NCBI RefSeq assembly: GCF_001761485.1
Contig: NC_090774.1
Location: 1,302,001-1,366,000 of the forward strand
From: Yarrowia lipolytica
Taxonomy: Eukaryota > Ascomycota > Dipodascomycetes > Dipodascales
DNA: 64,000 nucleotides
Reading direction: 5' to 3'
The notes beneath the pieces are model-generated. The model searched no databases. It was not told the DNA's origin and saw only the letters and a program-made list of their open reading frames with translations. The translations under genes and the position numbers were made by a program. Positions 30,972-41,794 of this stretch are shown here, in pieces; the stretch's first letter is position 1; each line of letters starts with the position of its first letter.

Positions 30972-31834
30972 ACTCGTTATTGTGTGGTTAGTGAGCGTGT
31001 TTAAAGGCAGAAAGTGGATTCTACAAGGTGGCTGATCCTCAACCCATTATATTTGCACTCTGTGAGTTTTTTTTTGCCGCGCCGTTCCTCGCTATATGCA
31101 GGTTGTAGCGAGCCGCTCTATTTTGGGTTTCGAGGCTTGCTAAATTCACCGATACCTTGGCGGTTAGACGGGAGAAGAGCGGGTCTGGCGGCAAATAATC
31201 AGATCCAGACACCAATCTTTGGAATCCGAGTCACTGGGGCTTTTTTGCGCCCAAATTGAAGCAAGTGCACGCATTTTGGTAGCTCGTGTTTTGTGGGGGT
31301 AAAATAGCTTATTTCAAAGAGAGTTTCTGAGTTGTCCTCTAAGGGCAGGAGCAAGCTATTCCATTTTCGCAATACGACGCTACCGGCAGTGATAACCGTT
31401 GGAATAATTGCTTATCGACATCCACCACGTTACTTACGGCCAAAAATGGCCCCGAGAGGTGCTGATCCGAAGGCGTTCTGGCGCTTTTACACGTGATCCC
31501 CACGTGACATGTACCACATCTTGAACCTTATGCAGGGTTAAATCTGGTGCTAAAATATTTACACTTTCATAAACGAGACGTGAGAGTCTGGGGAAGGGTG
31601 TGAATAGCGGCTTTGTGATGATAAAAGTGCTTGCGGGAAAAATAAGTGGATTCTAAACATCGCAGTTTGGTCACGTGGCGGAAGTGCTGACTCGCAGTAG
31701 TTCATCACGTGTTCAGCGTCACATGGTTCATTGGAATGATGCCGTTAGCCAATCACAAGTGGTGGTTGACTAAAAAGGACTATACATGCTGTCAGATAGT
31801 CCACGGTAGAGTGACCATACTTTTGCCATCTGCC
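30972..31834. other. Divergent promoter region with a CACGTG cluster
   Basis: No gene is seen. CACGTG E-boxes occur at 31490-31495, 31501-31506, 31672-31677 and 31706-31711, between the MFS gene (leftward) and a possible small gene (rightward). Confidence 0.55.
31490..31711. promoter_or_regulatory. Cluster of four CACGTG E-boxes
   Basis: Four perfect CACGTG palindromes occur in 222 bp, three of them followed by GA, GG or GT. They are candidate sites for bHLH factors of the Cbf1/Pho4 type. They lie about 520-740 bp upstream of the MFS start and 124-345 bp upstream of the possible small gene at 31835. Confidence 0.45.
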
Positions 31835-32110
31835 ATGTCTGCCACCTCCAACGCCGGCGACACACAAACCACCAGACGCCGGCTCGTGAGCACCCTCAGC
31901 ACCCCTGAAACTGTAAGTAACCAAACAAGCCAATTCACCGCTGCTGTACACACAGCATCATTATTATTCACAACATGTGGTCTGATATTACGCGAGAAAA
32001 AATATCGCGTGAAGCAGACAGTCCTCAGGAAGCGCGCATTATTATGGAACCGTGCGTCCCCAGTATGTTCACTTGTAGTAGCAATTGCAGCCGCGAGAGG
32101 GGAACCATGA
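31835..32110 (+). CDS. Doubtful small gene, hypothetical, possibly spliced
   Basis: From ATG 31835 a frame begins MSATSNAGDTQTTRRRLVST, with typical local codon use for 26 codons. A consensus donor GTAAGT then appears at 31913. Read straight through it gives 91 residues ending at 32110. If the donor is used, CAG acceptors near 32015-32030 would give other C-termini, but none has a CTAAC branch point nearby. I recognise no family. The proximal CACGTG sites and a plausible start favour a gene, while the lack of a clear second exon argues against one. Confidence 0.25.
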   Translation: MSATSNAGDTQTTRRRLVSTLSTPETVSNQTSQFTAAVHTASLLFTTCGLILREKKYRVKQTVLRKRALLWNRASPVCSLVVAIAAARGEP

Positions 32111-32792
32111 CAGCAAAGTCCACTGGGTCTTTTTCACACTCAAGGATCTACATACCCCACTGACAATCACCGGTACCTGAGACTTCAGACTTACAAGACT
32201 CTACCGGACATTACAAGACTCTACCGGACTTTACAAGACTCTACAGGACTTTACAAGATTCTCTTTACACGGCCACAACTTGGAGACACTCTCCCCAACC
32301 TCAACAGACCCTCCATCGCCAAGAATCACGTTGCTATTGCTTTTCACATAACACTTTAGCACGTTCTGAAAGGGCGTAAGAAGCAATGCTGATCAGGGTC
32401 TTGACTTAGATAATACGGAGCTGCATGGAAACCCGGCTTCTTCCGGCCGGAAATATTCATCGCTCTTAGTCATCCCTCTCAAGCTCAGAATTATTACTCA
32501 ATTCATACAACGTGCCAATGGGTACATTGACTGGAAGTGGCTTGCTTATAGCTATGACTCAGAATACAATTCTACGTCCAGTAAGGTTGATGGTGCATCC
32601 TTCTCAACAAAACATAACTTACTCGTACATAGTACCAATGACTCATGACAATAAATAAAATCCATTAAACCGATATAGAGTCACGAAGATTCGAGACTCG
32701 GGTCATCAGCTACACACTCTATATCTCGTTGGTTAGTTAGTATGTACGGTGGGCATACAGTAGCCCTAATAATCACAGAGTCGTCAAGTGCT
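32111..32792. other. Intergenic region with a 20-bp tandem repeat
   Basis: Apart from the minisatellite at 32191-32263, nothing is recognised in this stretch downstream of the doubtful gene and of the zinc-finger gene. Confidence 0.5.
32191..32263. repeat. 20-bp minisatellite, about 3.6 copies
   Basis: The unit TTACAAGACTCTACCGGACA repeats at 32191, 32211 and 32231, with a partial copy at 32251. Copies differ at one or two positions, which suggests recent slippage or unequal exchange. Confidence 0.85.
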
Positions 32793-33959
32793 CTAAGAAG
32801 AGAACTTGGACTGCTCAAAAACCTGGCCGTGGACCGCACGCTCGTGTCGAGCCCGGTTTCCACTGTCCACATGCCATCGCGTGGAACAAGTCTTGCTTCC
32901 AGGGAACTTTTCCATGTCTCCCTCACACCAGAACCGGCATTGGAACTTGGGGTGTCCATGGCGTCGGTCGTAATGCTTCTGGGCCTCCAGCTTTCGAACA
33001 AAGCCGATAATGTGCCACAGACAGTCAGGCGACTCGCACTTGTAGTGTCGTCCGGCGACTTCGGTGGTGCCCGTCTCCTTCTCCACCTTCTGGATGTGTG
33101 CTGCAAACTCCTCCAGGTTCTTGTCGTAGAAAATCTCGTCGCAGTGCTTGCACTTGTACTTTCGGTTTCTCCACTTTCTGTGCTTTCGGCCGTTGAAGTC
33201 CACCTCCACGGGTTCCTCGACCTCTGGGACAACCTCAGGCTTGGCAGATACATTCGGTGGTTCGTGCTCCTCCTTGATGGTCACGGTCGCCGGCAGTGGG
33301 GTCGTGGACGGTTGGGGAGGGGTGATTGACAGGTTCACATCGGGTAGAGGGATATCAATGCTCTGTGTCAATAGCTGTGTGGAGTGCTACTGCGGTTGCA
33401 ACTGTGTCTGCATTTGGCCCTGGGTGAAGTCGAACGAATAGTTGCCGAACGCGTGCTGTTCCTCCTTGATCACGGTGGTAGGGATGTAGTTCATGTTGTT
33501 GTTCATGGTGTTGGAACCAGCCATCAGTTGCTGAACAAACACAGAATAGTCGGTATTGGCAATGTTGGTGGCCACGTTGGGCTTGCTGATGTTTCCCGTC
33601 TGGTTGCGCGCTGGAAGAGACACTCTTCGGGGCTCAACATAAGGAGCAGAAGAGTTGACATCGGGGAAGCTTTGGTCTGGCGGGAAGAGCGAAAAATCAT
33701 ACTGTGGGCCGTTCAACACGTCGCTGAACGAGCGTTGTGGCACTGCTAATTGTGGTTGTTGCTGCTGTTGCTGCTGCTGTGTGATATGGTCTAGGGATTG
33801 GGGTATGTCTGGAAATTCATCACAGTCATCTTCTTCCTCTTGAGGGGAGTACATTGGGTTGACCACAAATGGTACTGGCGACAGAATGTCGTACCCCAGA
33901 CACGGCTCGTGAGTATCACAGGCCACCACCTCATTGATATCAAAATGAGAGGGCATCAT
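32793..33959 (-). CDS. Atypical C2H2 zinc-finger transcription factor, interrupted by an in-frame TAG
   Basis: One continuous frame runs from ATG 33959 to the stop at 32793-32795, broken only by a TAG at 33387-33389. The first part (190 residues) is acidic and Gln/Asn-rich, with an eight-glutamine run, as in activation domains. The second part (about 197 residues) holds a cysteine/histidine cluster: YKCKHC with a following AAH, then YKCESPDC with KHYDRRH, then CRFWC and CSTRWHVDSGNRARHERAVH. This resembles irregular fungal C2H2 factors; an Rpn4-like proteasome regulator is possible but unproven. The stop lies between QLQPQ and HSTQLL in a Gln-rich stretch and is one transition away from CAG. 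No consensus intron removes it. It may be a strain-specific null, a sequence error or read-through. Confidence 0.65.
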
Positions 33960-36900
33960 CGTGGCAGGTGATCAGAGAAGAGAGATTGAGAGGGTGTGTG
34001 TGAGTGTGATTGTGCGTGGGTGTGTGATTGAGGCTCGTGAATGTGTCGGAAGATGTTTCTTGAGCTCCAGATTAAAGGCTGGTTTCGAGGTTAGTATTTC
34101 GTTCTTGGGAATCCCCAGCCTCCACGGGAACCGTTCTCTACTTATATCAATGGTCATAGTTGGATAACAAAAGAGGTGCTGTTAGTGCTGTTAGTTCAAT
34201 TAGCTCTATTTGCGTTGCGCACAAGGGCAGGATATGTGCATGTGCAACAAAGAAATCCCCAAAGTTGTCATACATAAGGTTGTGCGTCTAACCTAGAAAA
34301 TCGCAAAATTCATTCGGTGGAAAAATAAAAAAATAAATTTGACCTCTTTTGCTTTTGCCAAATCTACGGTTTTAGTCAGTTTTCTGCCAGCTTAAAAGCT
34401 CAAAAAAACGAAAAAACAGGCACGGTTGAAAAAATATCACCCACATTCACGCCAACACCACACTCGTCTCCAGTCTCTACTACTGTACACACATGTTGCA
34501 CATCCCTCCGTCGGATGCCATTACTCAGAGCCCCCCCCCAGTAAACACAAAACGGTTGGACACATGCACTGAACCCGCTGGTGGAAAAGCATGGTCGCCG
34601 ATGGTACATGCAGAAGCTCCGACGACGCGGCCAGAGACGCTGCTGGTCCACACTCCTTTGGACCGAACATCGCGAAGCGTCCCACACACAGGCCATGGCG
34701 AGTCTGGAGACTCGATACAGACCGCGGGTGAGATTATTATCCCAGTCTGGTGACGGCAATCCACGGCCCCGCCAGAGAGGGAGGGTTTGGATCCAGAGTC
34801 TGTTTGTATCCCCGGCTGTAGATGGCATGTGGGCCAAAACGTTGTTGTGACAATGTGCGCGGAGACCGAGTGAACCGAAGGTGTGATTGAGGAAAGAGGG
34901 AGTTCTTAGCGAGTCGACTCGGGGTATCGTCTGGTGTGCTCGAGTGTATCGAGTACGAGTACGGGCACACGCCTGGGTTACTTGTAGAGAGGGGCGCAGA
35001 GTGCGATACGATGGAGAGAACAGGGGTAATATGTGCAAAAAGGCCCATGTTTCGAAAGGTCAAGAGCCGTCGTGGTTTGCTAACCTTGCCAAACTGTGGG
35101 CTAGCTGTGGGCTATGGGCTAGGTGCTGTGGTCCGCCCTTTCGTACGCGTCGGTTCACATATATTGTGTACTCGTACTGTAGCTCTCTTTCCGGCGCCTC
35201 TCGGCGATTCAACCCAAAGCCCTCCACCGTGAAACGGTTGGAGGACTGTGGAGGAGGTTGGAAGAGGTTAGAGGAGGATGTCTGGCGGGTCGGGAGACTC
35301 TCAGAACGGGGAGAATGAGAGTAGCGACTTGTGCAGCGTGTGTCAAGACGGGAGTGAGGTGTCTGTCAGTTAGACCGGCTGTTCGTCACATGACTCCATC
35401 GTCGTAGCCCTGGTTGCCCAGAATGACGTCGTTTAAAAAGTCTCAAAGCACACGGAGAGGGTGCATTTCGAACGTGGTTGTAGACTTTTCGAAACCTTGC
35501 CCAAACAACTCGGATCTAGGATTCAACTTAAAAGACCCTAAAAATAGTGCATCCACACTCCTTCAGCCGTACACCGCGCGCTAATCAATATTCAACATCA
35601 GACCATGATTGAGGTTGTGTCTAGGCGGGCTAGGCAGGGACAGGGTGGACCGCAGCATGGTGAGGTTGGTGTTTGAACGGGCTGAACTGAACGGAACGGA
35701 ACGAGAATCTGCCAAGTACAACTAGTGGACAACTAAAAGTATCGTACTTGTACTTTTGTTCGTACTGTACCCATACTTGCATGGCGATGACGGTGACAGC
35801 GTCCAAAAACATGGGCCTAGCGCGAGTGAGTCAACTCCAAACAAACCCCCGATCCTTGTGGCAACAGACCACGGTCCGAGTAGACAAAAACTGAGAGACA
35901 GAGCAGAGACAAGAGTCGCCACCGACTAAACTTTGGACTCCATCCTGCATTCCCCTGCCTCCCTCCCGAACTTGTCAGGACCCTAATTTCACGCTCCCAA
36001 TCTGGAAAAGTTAAGCGTATATTCGAATTCCACATGAGGAATACGAGCGTGACAAAGGTTTCGGAGATTCCGTACCTGTCACGGAGGGAGACGGAGGATT
36101 TGACGGAACCTGAGAGGGACTTGACTTGCCCAGAGGCTCCTTTTGCCAGAATGATGGAATATGTACAATACAAGTAGGCATTTAACCATAAGAGAGCGCC
36201 GGGCTATTAATAGACAGAAGCGACGGGCGATTATACGAGCATCTGATATCTCATGGCGGGGTCTTGTCTTGGCTACAACCAACGGCACTGGCACACGGCT
36301 GGATCGAACTTGCGGTTGTTGATTGTGTCACAGGGCTGCGAGGTAATTGCGTTGGTTAGTTCCGTGACTGACATGGGTTTCGGACCCCGAAACTCACTCA
36401 CCGAGGGGCGTTGGACCGCCTGTACTAGCTACCGTACTACTACCGTCCACAGCACTACCTTGCAACAGCAAGCTCGTAGGGCGACACAGCCCCGTCTCGT
36501 GACTGGAGCTAGCACGGCTGAATCACGGGGTCTATCGAGCCTTTGGCATTTGTTGCCAGGGCCAAACAAAGACGGTGAGGTCTTGTCTGAGGCTTCGTTA
36601 GCTGGGGAAAGCGAGCTAAAGGCCAAACCCAGACAGTTGGGCAGTCAACTAAAAAGTCGACTAAAAGCCAAAAAGCCAAAAGCCGAAATAAGACACCATT
36701 TTTTTCTTGTTGAAGCAGGTTTAACCCCATTTGGAGCCGGGGAAAACAAGCCCATGAACTGGCAACCAAGCCTTTGATGAGACATGACAACGGTTCTGGG
36801 CCTCTAGAACCGGCCGTCTCCTAGAGAAGGCCACCCCGCATTTATCAGCGACCGACCACGAAACCACACACCGAAACCATCCCGTCGTCGTGCTCTCTCC

Positions 36901-38818
36901 ATGGGGCCCTTGTTTGGCGGTTTTAATTACCGCCCTTGTCTCCTCTGCTGGAGCCAGCTGTTGTCTCACTAATCAGCAAAGACGTCGACGTACCCCGTAT
37001 CCTACACAAACACACAACGGCGGTTGATGCATGGGCTTGCTGACGTCATGCACGGGACCCTCAGCCCTGGACCCCCAAACCCTTGTTATTATTCGGTGCT
37101 GGACTAGAGCGTCACGTCCAAGGCTCCGCCTACAGCTAGACTCTCAAAAGGCAAAAGGACCCACGTTTTAGAATGTATTATCGAAGCTACCAAGAGGTAT
37201 AGAACACAACGGCGGCCAGAGTTTAATCTGGTGGGGTGGGAGGTATGATAAATGGCTTACATGGTTTCGATAGATGGTTGGATAACTGCGTTTGTTAGTC
37301 ATACCAACAGTAAGTTGGGCTCGCACTGTAGCTCGTGAAAGACATCTCGAATGTCTCGAATGTCTCGAATTAAACAAACCATTGACTGCCATTGTAACCC
37401 TGCTGCTGGCAACCACCCTAGATTCGGCCTCGGGCTGTGTACTGTACATACTGTACGATACTGAACCCCAAGACCATATCCAAGATCCAATACAACCTCC
37501 CGTTTAGCCGACCAAAGACATGCCTCTCAAACGCACCCCGTGAGCCACGGCCCAAAGTGTTCGCCTCCGGAGGATTCTCGTGATCAGCCCTCTCTAGGTG
37601 TCTATTATGCAGGTCTCGGCATGGACCGACCTTGTGCCCACACTGCTCCCGTCAAGAGCCTTTCATCATCACTGGTGGCAAAAGCAGGACGCTAACCAAG
37701 ACCTAAAGTAGACTCGCTCGTGGTCTCGCGTGTGGCAAATGAAACCAGCGCACCAAACCATCTGTACCGTTGAAGCCAAGCTCGGTGGCATAAAGATATA
37801 ATATCGTCTCTTGTGTTATATCGTCGTCTCGACACTACTCACTTACCGTAGACTCTATTGGATAAGACAAGGTGACAAAGCAGCCAAGCCTTAATGTCGA
37901 TCTAGCAATGCACAATCGGAAATCTGACAAGACAGGGCCGAAACTGTATCCGGGCCTCCTGGGGCCGCTGGACTCGGTCGTCTTGTCGCGCTCCAATCTT
38001 CGTATTCGTTGCGCTCGCCAAAGTCAACCCTCCCACGGTGGCAAAAGGCGGCAAACCTAGTCGGTCAATTGACTTTGGTCTCAACATGACGTGGGCCCTT
38101 TGTCTCATGTACCGGTGTCAGTACAACAAGTTCCGGCGATGATTCGTGCCAGCTTCTGTACAGTACACCGTTAGATGAGCTTGGCTCCTCTTGGCCAACC
38201 ACAAGAAGGGTGCCACGTGTAACTATGGCCTCCCAAAGGACCATTGACCCGAGCCATCTGCTCGTATTCTCACACTCGGCTGCAACCAGATCAACATCGC
38301 CACCAAGTAGTAAACTTCGATCCGACTGCCCCATGATCTATTTGTCAGACTGTCGCAGCGCCGTGTCGCACACCCACAGCCAGCTGTTTCACCCTGTCCC
38401 CGGCGCTTTCTTTTTGCAGTTGCCAACAGATGAAACCGTCTTTTTGGCGGACGCACTCCATGGTTCGGCAAGCGGCGCCAGAGTGACTATGACAGGCAGC
38501 TCTCATGTAAACGGTGCACGCACGTTAGACCTTGTCTCAGATGAGTGCAAAGTACAGCATGTACAAGAGAGTATGTACTGCGGTCGCCCTCTCCACAGCC
38601 CTCATTCCACACAGAATCGAACCTCCATCAACATGCAAGGGCGTGCTATTATTAGCAGCAGAAACAAACAATCGATTCGACGCAGCCATTGTCTACAGAC
38701 ACGGGTGGTGGTTTCACGATACAAGGCACAAGTGAGATATAATGTCAATATTAAGAAAGGTAAAAGTACAGAGTGGATTATATTTAGAATGCCTCGATTC
38801 GGTCCCTAAGAACCCCCT
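33960..38818. other. Long region without a supportable gene
   Basis: Nearly 4.9 kb between the start of the zinc-finger gene and the end of the PhoD-like gene. Open frames of 170-210 codons exist (34400-35038 minus, 36253-36777 plus, 38225-38809 plus), but they lack family motifs and do not use the CGA/CTG-rich coding style of neighbouring genes. A TGTG-rich tract (33990-34035) forms the leader of the zinc-finger gene. A (TCTCGAATG)3 repeat lies at about 37344-37370. Confidence 0.5.
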
Positions 38819-41059
38819 TCAGGCCTTGCTGCTGAGCTTGGATGACAACCCACTGGACGGGCGCAGCTGAAGCTCGGGAATGAGAATCTCGTAGGGGTTG
38901 GTGTCTCCACTGGGCTTGCTGGGATCAATCTCAATACGCAGAGCCAAAGAAAGAGACGATGGAAGAGCCTCGATGGGAAGCTCCTCCTCGACAGGCTTGG
39001 AGCTGATGTGTTCCACCTTCTTACCCGCATGTTGACTCTTGGATCCTCCACCCATGTGCGTAGTGTAGTCTCCGGAGGTTTTAAAGTCGGGCCCCATTGG
39101 ACCCGGACGTCGGTTCTCGCCGATTCGAGCAGCCTTGGGATCAAACTTTTGTAGATTATCCAGCTCAATGATGGAGCACCAGTTTCGCCGGGGCAACAGG
39201 CGCTTGTTGTTTCTGTGAGAGCCATCGACGTCGCAGGGGAAAATCGAGACCATGTTCTCGTCGGTCTTGAAGTCGAAATGATGCACCTTGTTCCGCTTGT
39301 TAAGGAAGTCGGCCATGGTGTCCGGAGGAGGTGTGTTCACAATAGCTGAAGAAATGACGTTCAGCATGTTTCTATGGTCGTTGATAACGGGGACAGACAC
39401 CTTGTGGTGCTTGGTGGGGTTCAAAGACTTGGTATAGAACCGTCCAATGCCAGCCAGATGCACGTCTCCAGACAGAATCGTGATTCGGACCGAGTACTTT
39501 TGGGCAAGCTCAAACAAACGCTCAACCAACGCATTTCGCTCCTTCTTGTGTCGCTGAGCACACCAATGGTCATCGAGATCATCAAGAATCTCCACTCGGC
39601 CATCAAACTCGTTCACCAGACCAGCAGCAACGACTTTACGTCTAGACAGGTATCTGATAGGGGCCAACAGCGGAGAGGTTAGCAGTCTCTCGAGCCAGAC
39701 GAGTCGCGGGTAGGCCATGGGGACACCGATCATAAGCAGCAGATGCTTGATCTCGCCCTTGGCAGCTGCCAGCTCCTTTTCGATACGCTGAAAGTTGAGC
39801 TGGTACGTCTCTCGAGTGATAATCTGGTCAATCTTTCGTTCAGTTCGGCAGTCCAGACCGTGAAAGGCAATGCTCTTTCCAAGACGAGCATAGATGGATC
39901 GAGACCGATTGTGAATGTAGGGACCTGTTTTGGCTCCAAGCACCCAACTGGGGTCCTCAACGTCGTCAGTCAGGTTGTCTCGAGCCCCTCCTTCAATGTC
40001 AACCAACGTCTGGTTCTGAAACAACATATAGTACTTGTAGGCGACTCGTCCGATACCTCCAAACACAGGTCCAGTCATGGTTTTCTCAGGGTAGGAGCCG
40101 AAACCGTCGATAATGTCGTGATCATCAAAAATGTTGATCATGGGAATGGATGCAAACGCAAGGGGAAGGTTGGTCTGCTGGGTCGAGCCCTTGGGGCCTC
40201 TCCAGAATCCAGCTCCGAACCAGGCCATGTAGTGGAACAGGTAGAATCGGTGGAGTTCGTCTCTCATTTCCGGCGTCCACTTGATTCGGTCCTTGTGGCC
40301 ATGTTCGGCCTCGATCCACTCCTTGAAGTGCTCGGTGTACTGTTTGACCGAGTCGCAGTAGATCTGGTCTCCTCCTCCGAGCATAACGTGGTAGTGGGCC
40401 TTCTCGTGCTCCTTCATGACGTCTGTCCAGAGGGAGCCATTGAACACAGAGGGGTCCACACCCATGGAGAATCCGTTGCACGAGTGGAAAACCACGTTCA
40501 TGGACTGCTCGAGAGCAGGCACGAAGAAGCTGGCAGCAGCAGCCTCCTCGTTGATGCGGTAGTGCAGTTTCTGCTCCTCGTTGGTCATGGGGATCTCCAC
40601 GGACCATCTCCAGAACGAGATGCCCATTTCGGAGAGGATGTTTTTCGCCTCAAGAGTGTTTTGGAAGCCATTGGTGGACGTGATTGTGAGAAAGGGGGTG
40701 GTGGAGAGGTCTGACGACATATCTTCGGTGCAGATCATGATGCTTCCTCGCCAGACGTCTGCGGCCTTGTCGCGCATGCCGAGATATCGCAGCAGCGGGC
40801 CACATGTGATCTTGAGCGGGGGAGACCCTCGAGCTGCGTTAGTAAGTGGTCATTGGGACACTGGCAATGTCGCCAGAGTCGCTGTACGGTCAGAAAAAGG
40901 GTAACTTACGAACAACAGGAGGCCGGCTGGTTTCGTTGGTAAGGGTCTGGGTTAGCGGGGAGTTCTGGAGCGAGACGCGCTTGAAGAAGCGTGTCTGTAT
41001 CGTGGACAAGTTCCACTCAATCCGCGGTGGGTTTACCCCCAATAGCAACTCACACTCAT
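38819..41059 (-). CDS. PhoD-like metallophosphatase family protein, three exons
   Basis: The joined exons 41059-41054, 40946-40910 and 40833-38819 encode 685 residues. The frame is kept across both introns and gives MSTLTNETSRPPVV followed by PRGSPPLKITCGPLLRYLG, a sensible family-like N-terminus. Metallophosphatase features are LGGGDQIYCDS, IFDDHDIIDGFGSYP and ILSGDVHLAGIG, which supply the Asp/His metal ligands of PhoD-type enzymes. The C-terminal 100 residues are polar and low-complexity. There is no signal peptide, so it is probably intracellular; the substrate is unknown. In exon 3 alone the first ATG (40777) would drop the conserved CGPLLRY segment. Both introns have near-perfect Yarrowia signals. 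Confidence 0.87.
40834..40909 (-). other. Intron 2 of the PhoD-like gene
   Basis: The intron is 76 nt, with donor GTAAGT and 3' end CTAACGCAG, where the branch point lies one base from the CAG acceptor. It splits a proline codon (1+2). Confidence 0.85.
40947..41053 (-). other. Intron 1 of the PhoD-like gene
   Basis: The intron is 107 nt, with donor GTGAGT and 3' end CTAACCCAG. It leaves a first coding exon of only two codons (ATG AGT) and a second exon of 37 nt. Confidence 0.75.
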
Positions 41060-41735
41060 GTCAATGGTGATAATGAATACTGCTGCATTCGGAGTGTTAA
41101 ACAACCCATCATGAGCTGCAACCTTAAATTATGCATTTGGGCAAAACAAGCTGGGCTGGGTCTGGGGAATGTGACAACTGGGGCCGATTATTAACATGAC
41201 ATTTGTACGGAAGACAGAGGGGACTCGGTCCCGCGGGGGGCTCGTTGACAGTCGCAAAACCTGCATTTGTGTCATCTGCGTTCCCCGGCTTGCCAAAGGC
41301 CCATACTGACCTGGAGTCAGCACTATAGAGTGTTGCTGATTCGTGCATTCTCTCCTCTATTGGGTTCGGACAGACGTATGGGGGTATCTCAGGGGTCCGA
41401 TGGAGAGACAATACAAAGAAAAGAGTCTCCAAGATAGCAACCAAGACAACAAAGGGGGTTTATTATGAAGCTACTCAGAAGGTGCCCAGGATTTGTGGCC
41501 AAGGGAGATGTCGGGAATGTGAGAATTTTGGGGGTTAAAAACTGCGCCTCCATCCACATCCTCCAGGCCATCTATTTTTGGATTCTGGAGAACAAGTCGA
41601 TTCACGCACCTAGACCAGGTTAAGCCTTAACATTAGCACAGCCATCGAACGCTTTTTTGGCCCTGTAACGGTCAATCATACGACAAGAAGGTGGAGTACG
41701 AGAGACAAGGAGAATCAGGGAAAACAATCAATCTG

Positions 41736-41794
41736 GGCTGAGCATACGACGGGTGGATATACACACGTCGACCTGACCCGTCGTATGCTCCGCC
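41736..41794. repeat. Strong inverted repeat (hairpin)
   Basis: The arms are 41736-41754 and 41776-41794, 19 bp each with a single mismatch. The inner 15 bp (GAGCATACGACGGGT and its complement) are perfect, and the loop is 21 bp. It is GC-rich and lies in non-coding DNA. Confidence 0.9.

Noticed and set aside
33370-33560. An intron that could remove the in-frame TAG of the zinc-finger gene
   Set aside because: No GTGAGT or GTAAGT donor and no CTAAC branch point are present around the stop on the minus strand.
34400-35038. 212-codon minus-strand open frame
   Set aside because: It is rich in Arg, His, Cys and Trp without motifs, unlike the codon style of neighbouring genes, and it sits in GTAC-rich intergenic DNA.
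36290-36320. GGATCGAAC, a reverse-strand B-box-like word
   Set aside because: The surrounding bases do not form a T-stem and no A-box lies at the right distance.
36253-36777. 174-codon plus-strand open frame
   Set aside because: It has a plausible ATG but random-looking composition, no domain and no promoter features.
38225-38809. Plus-strand open frame next to the end of the PhoD-like gene
   Set aside because: It has no recognisable domain and the end is AT-rich like a 3' flank; most likely a chance frame.
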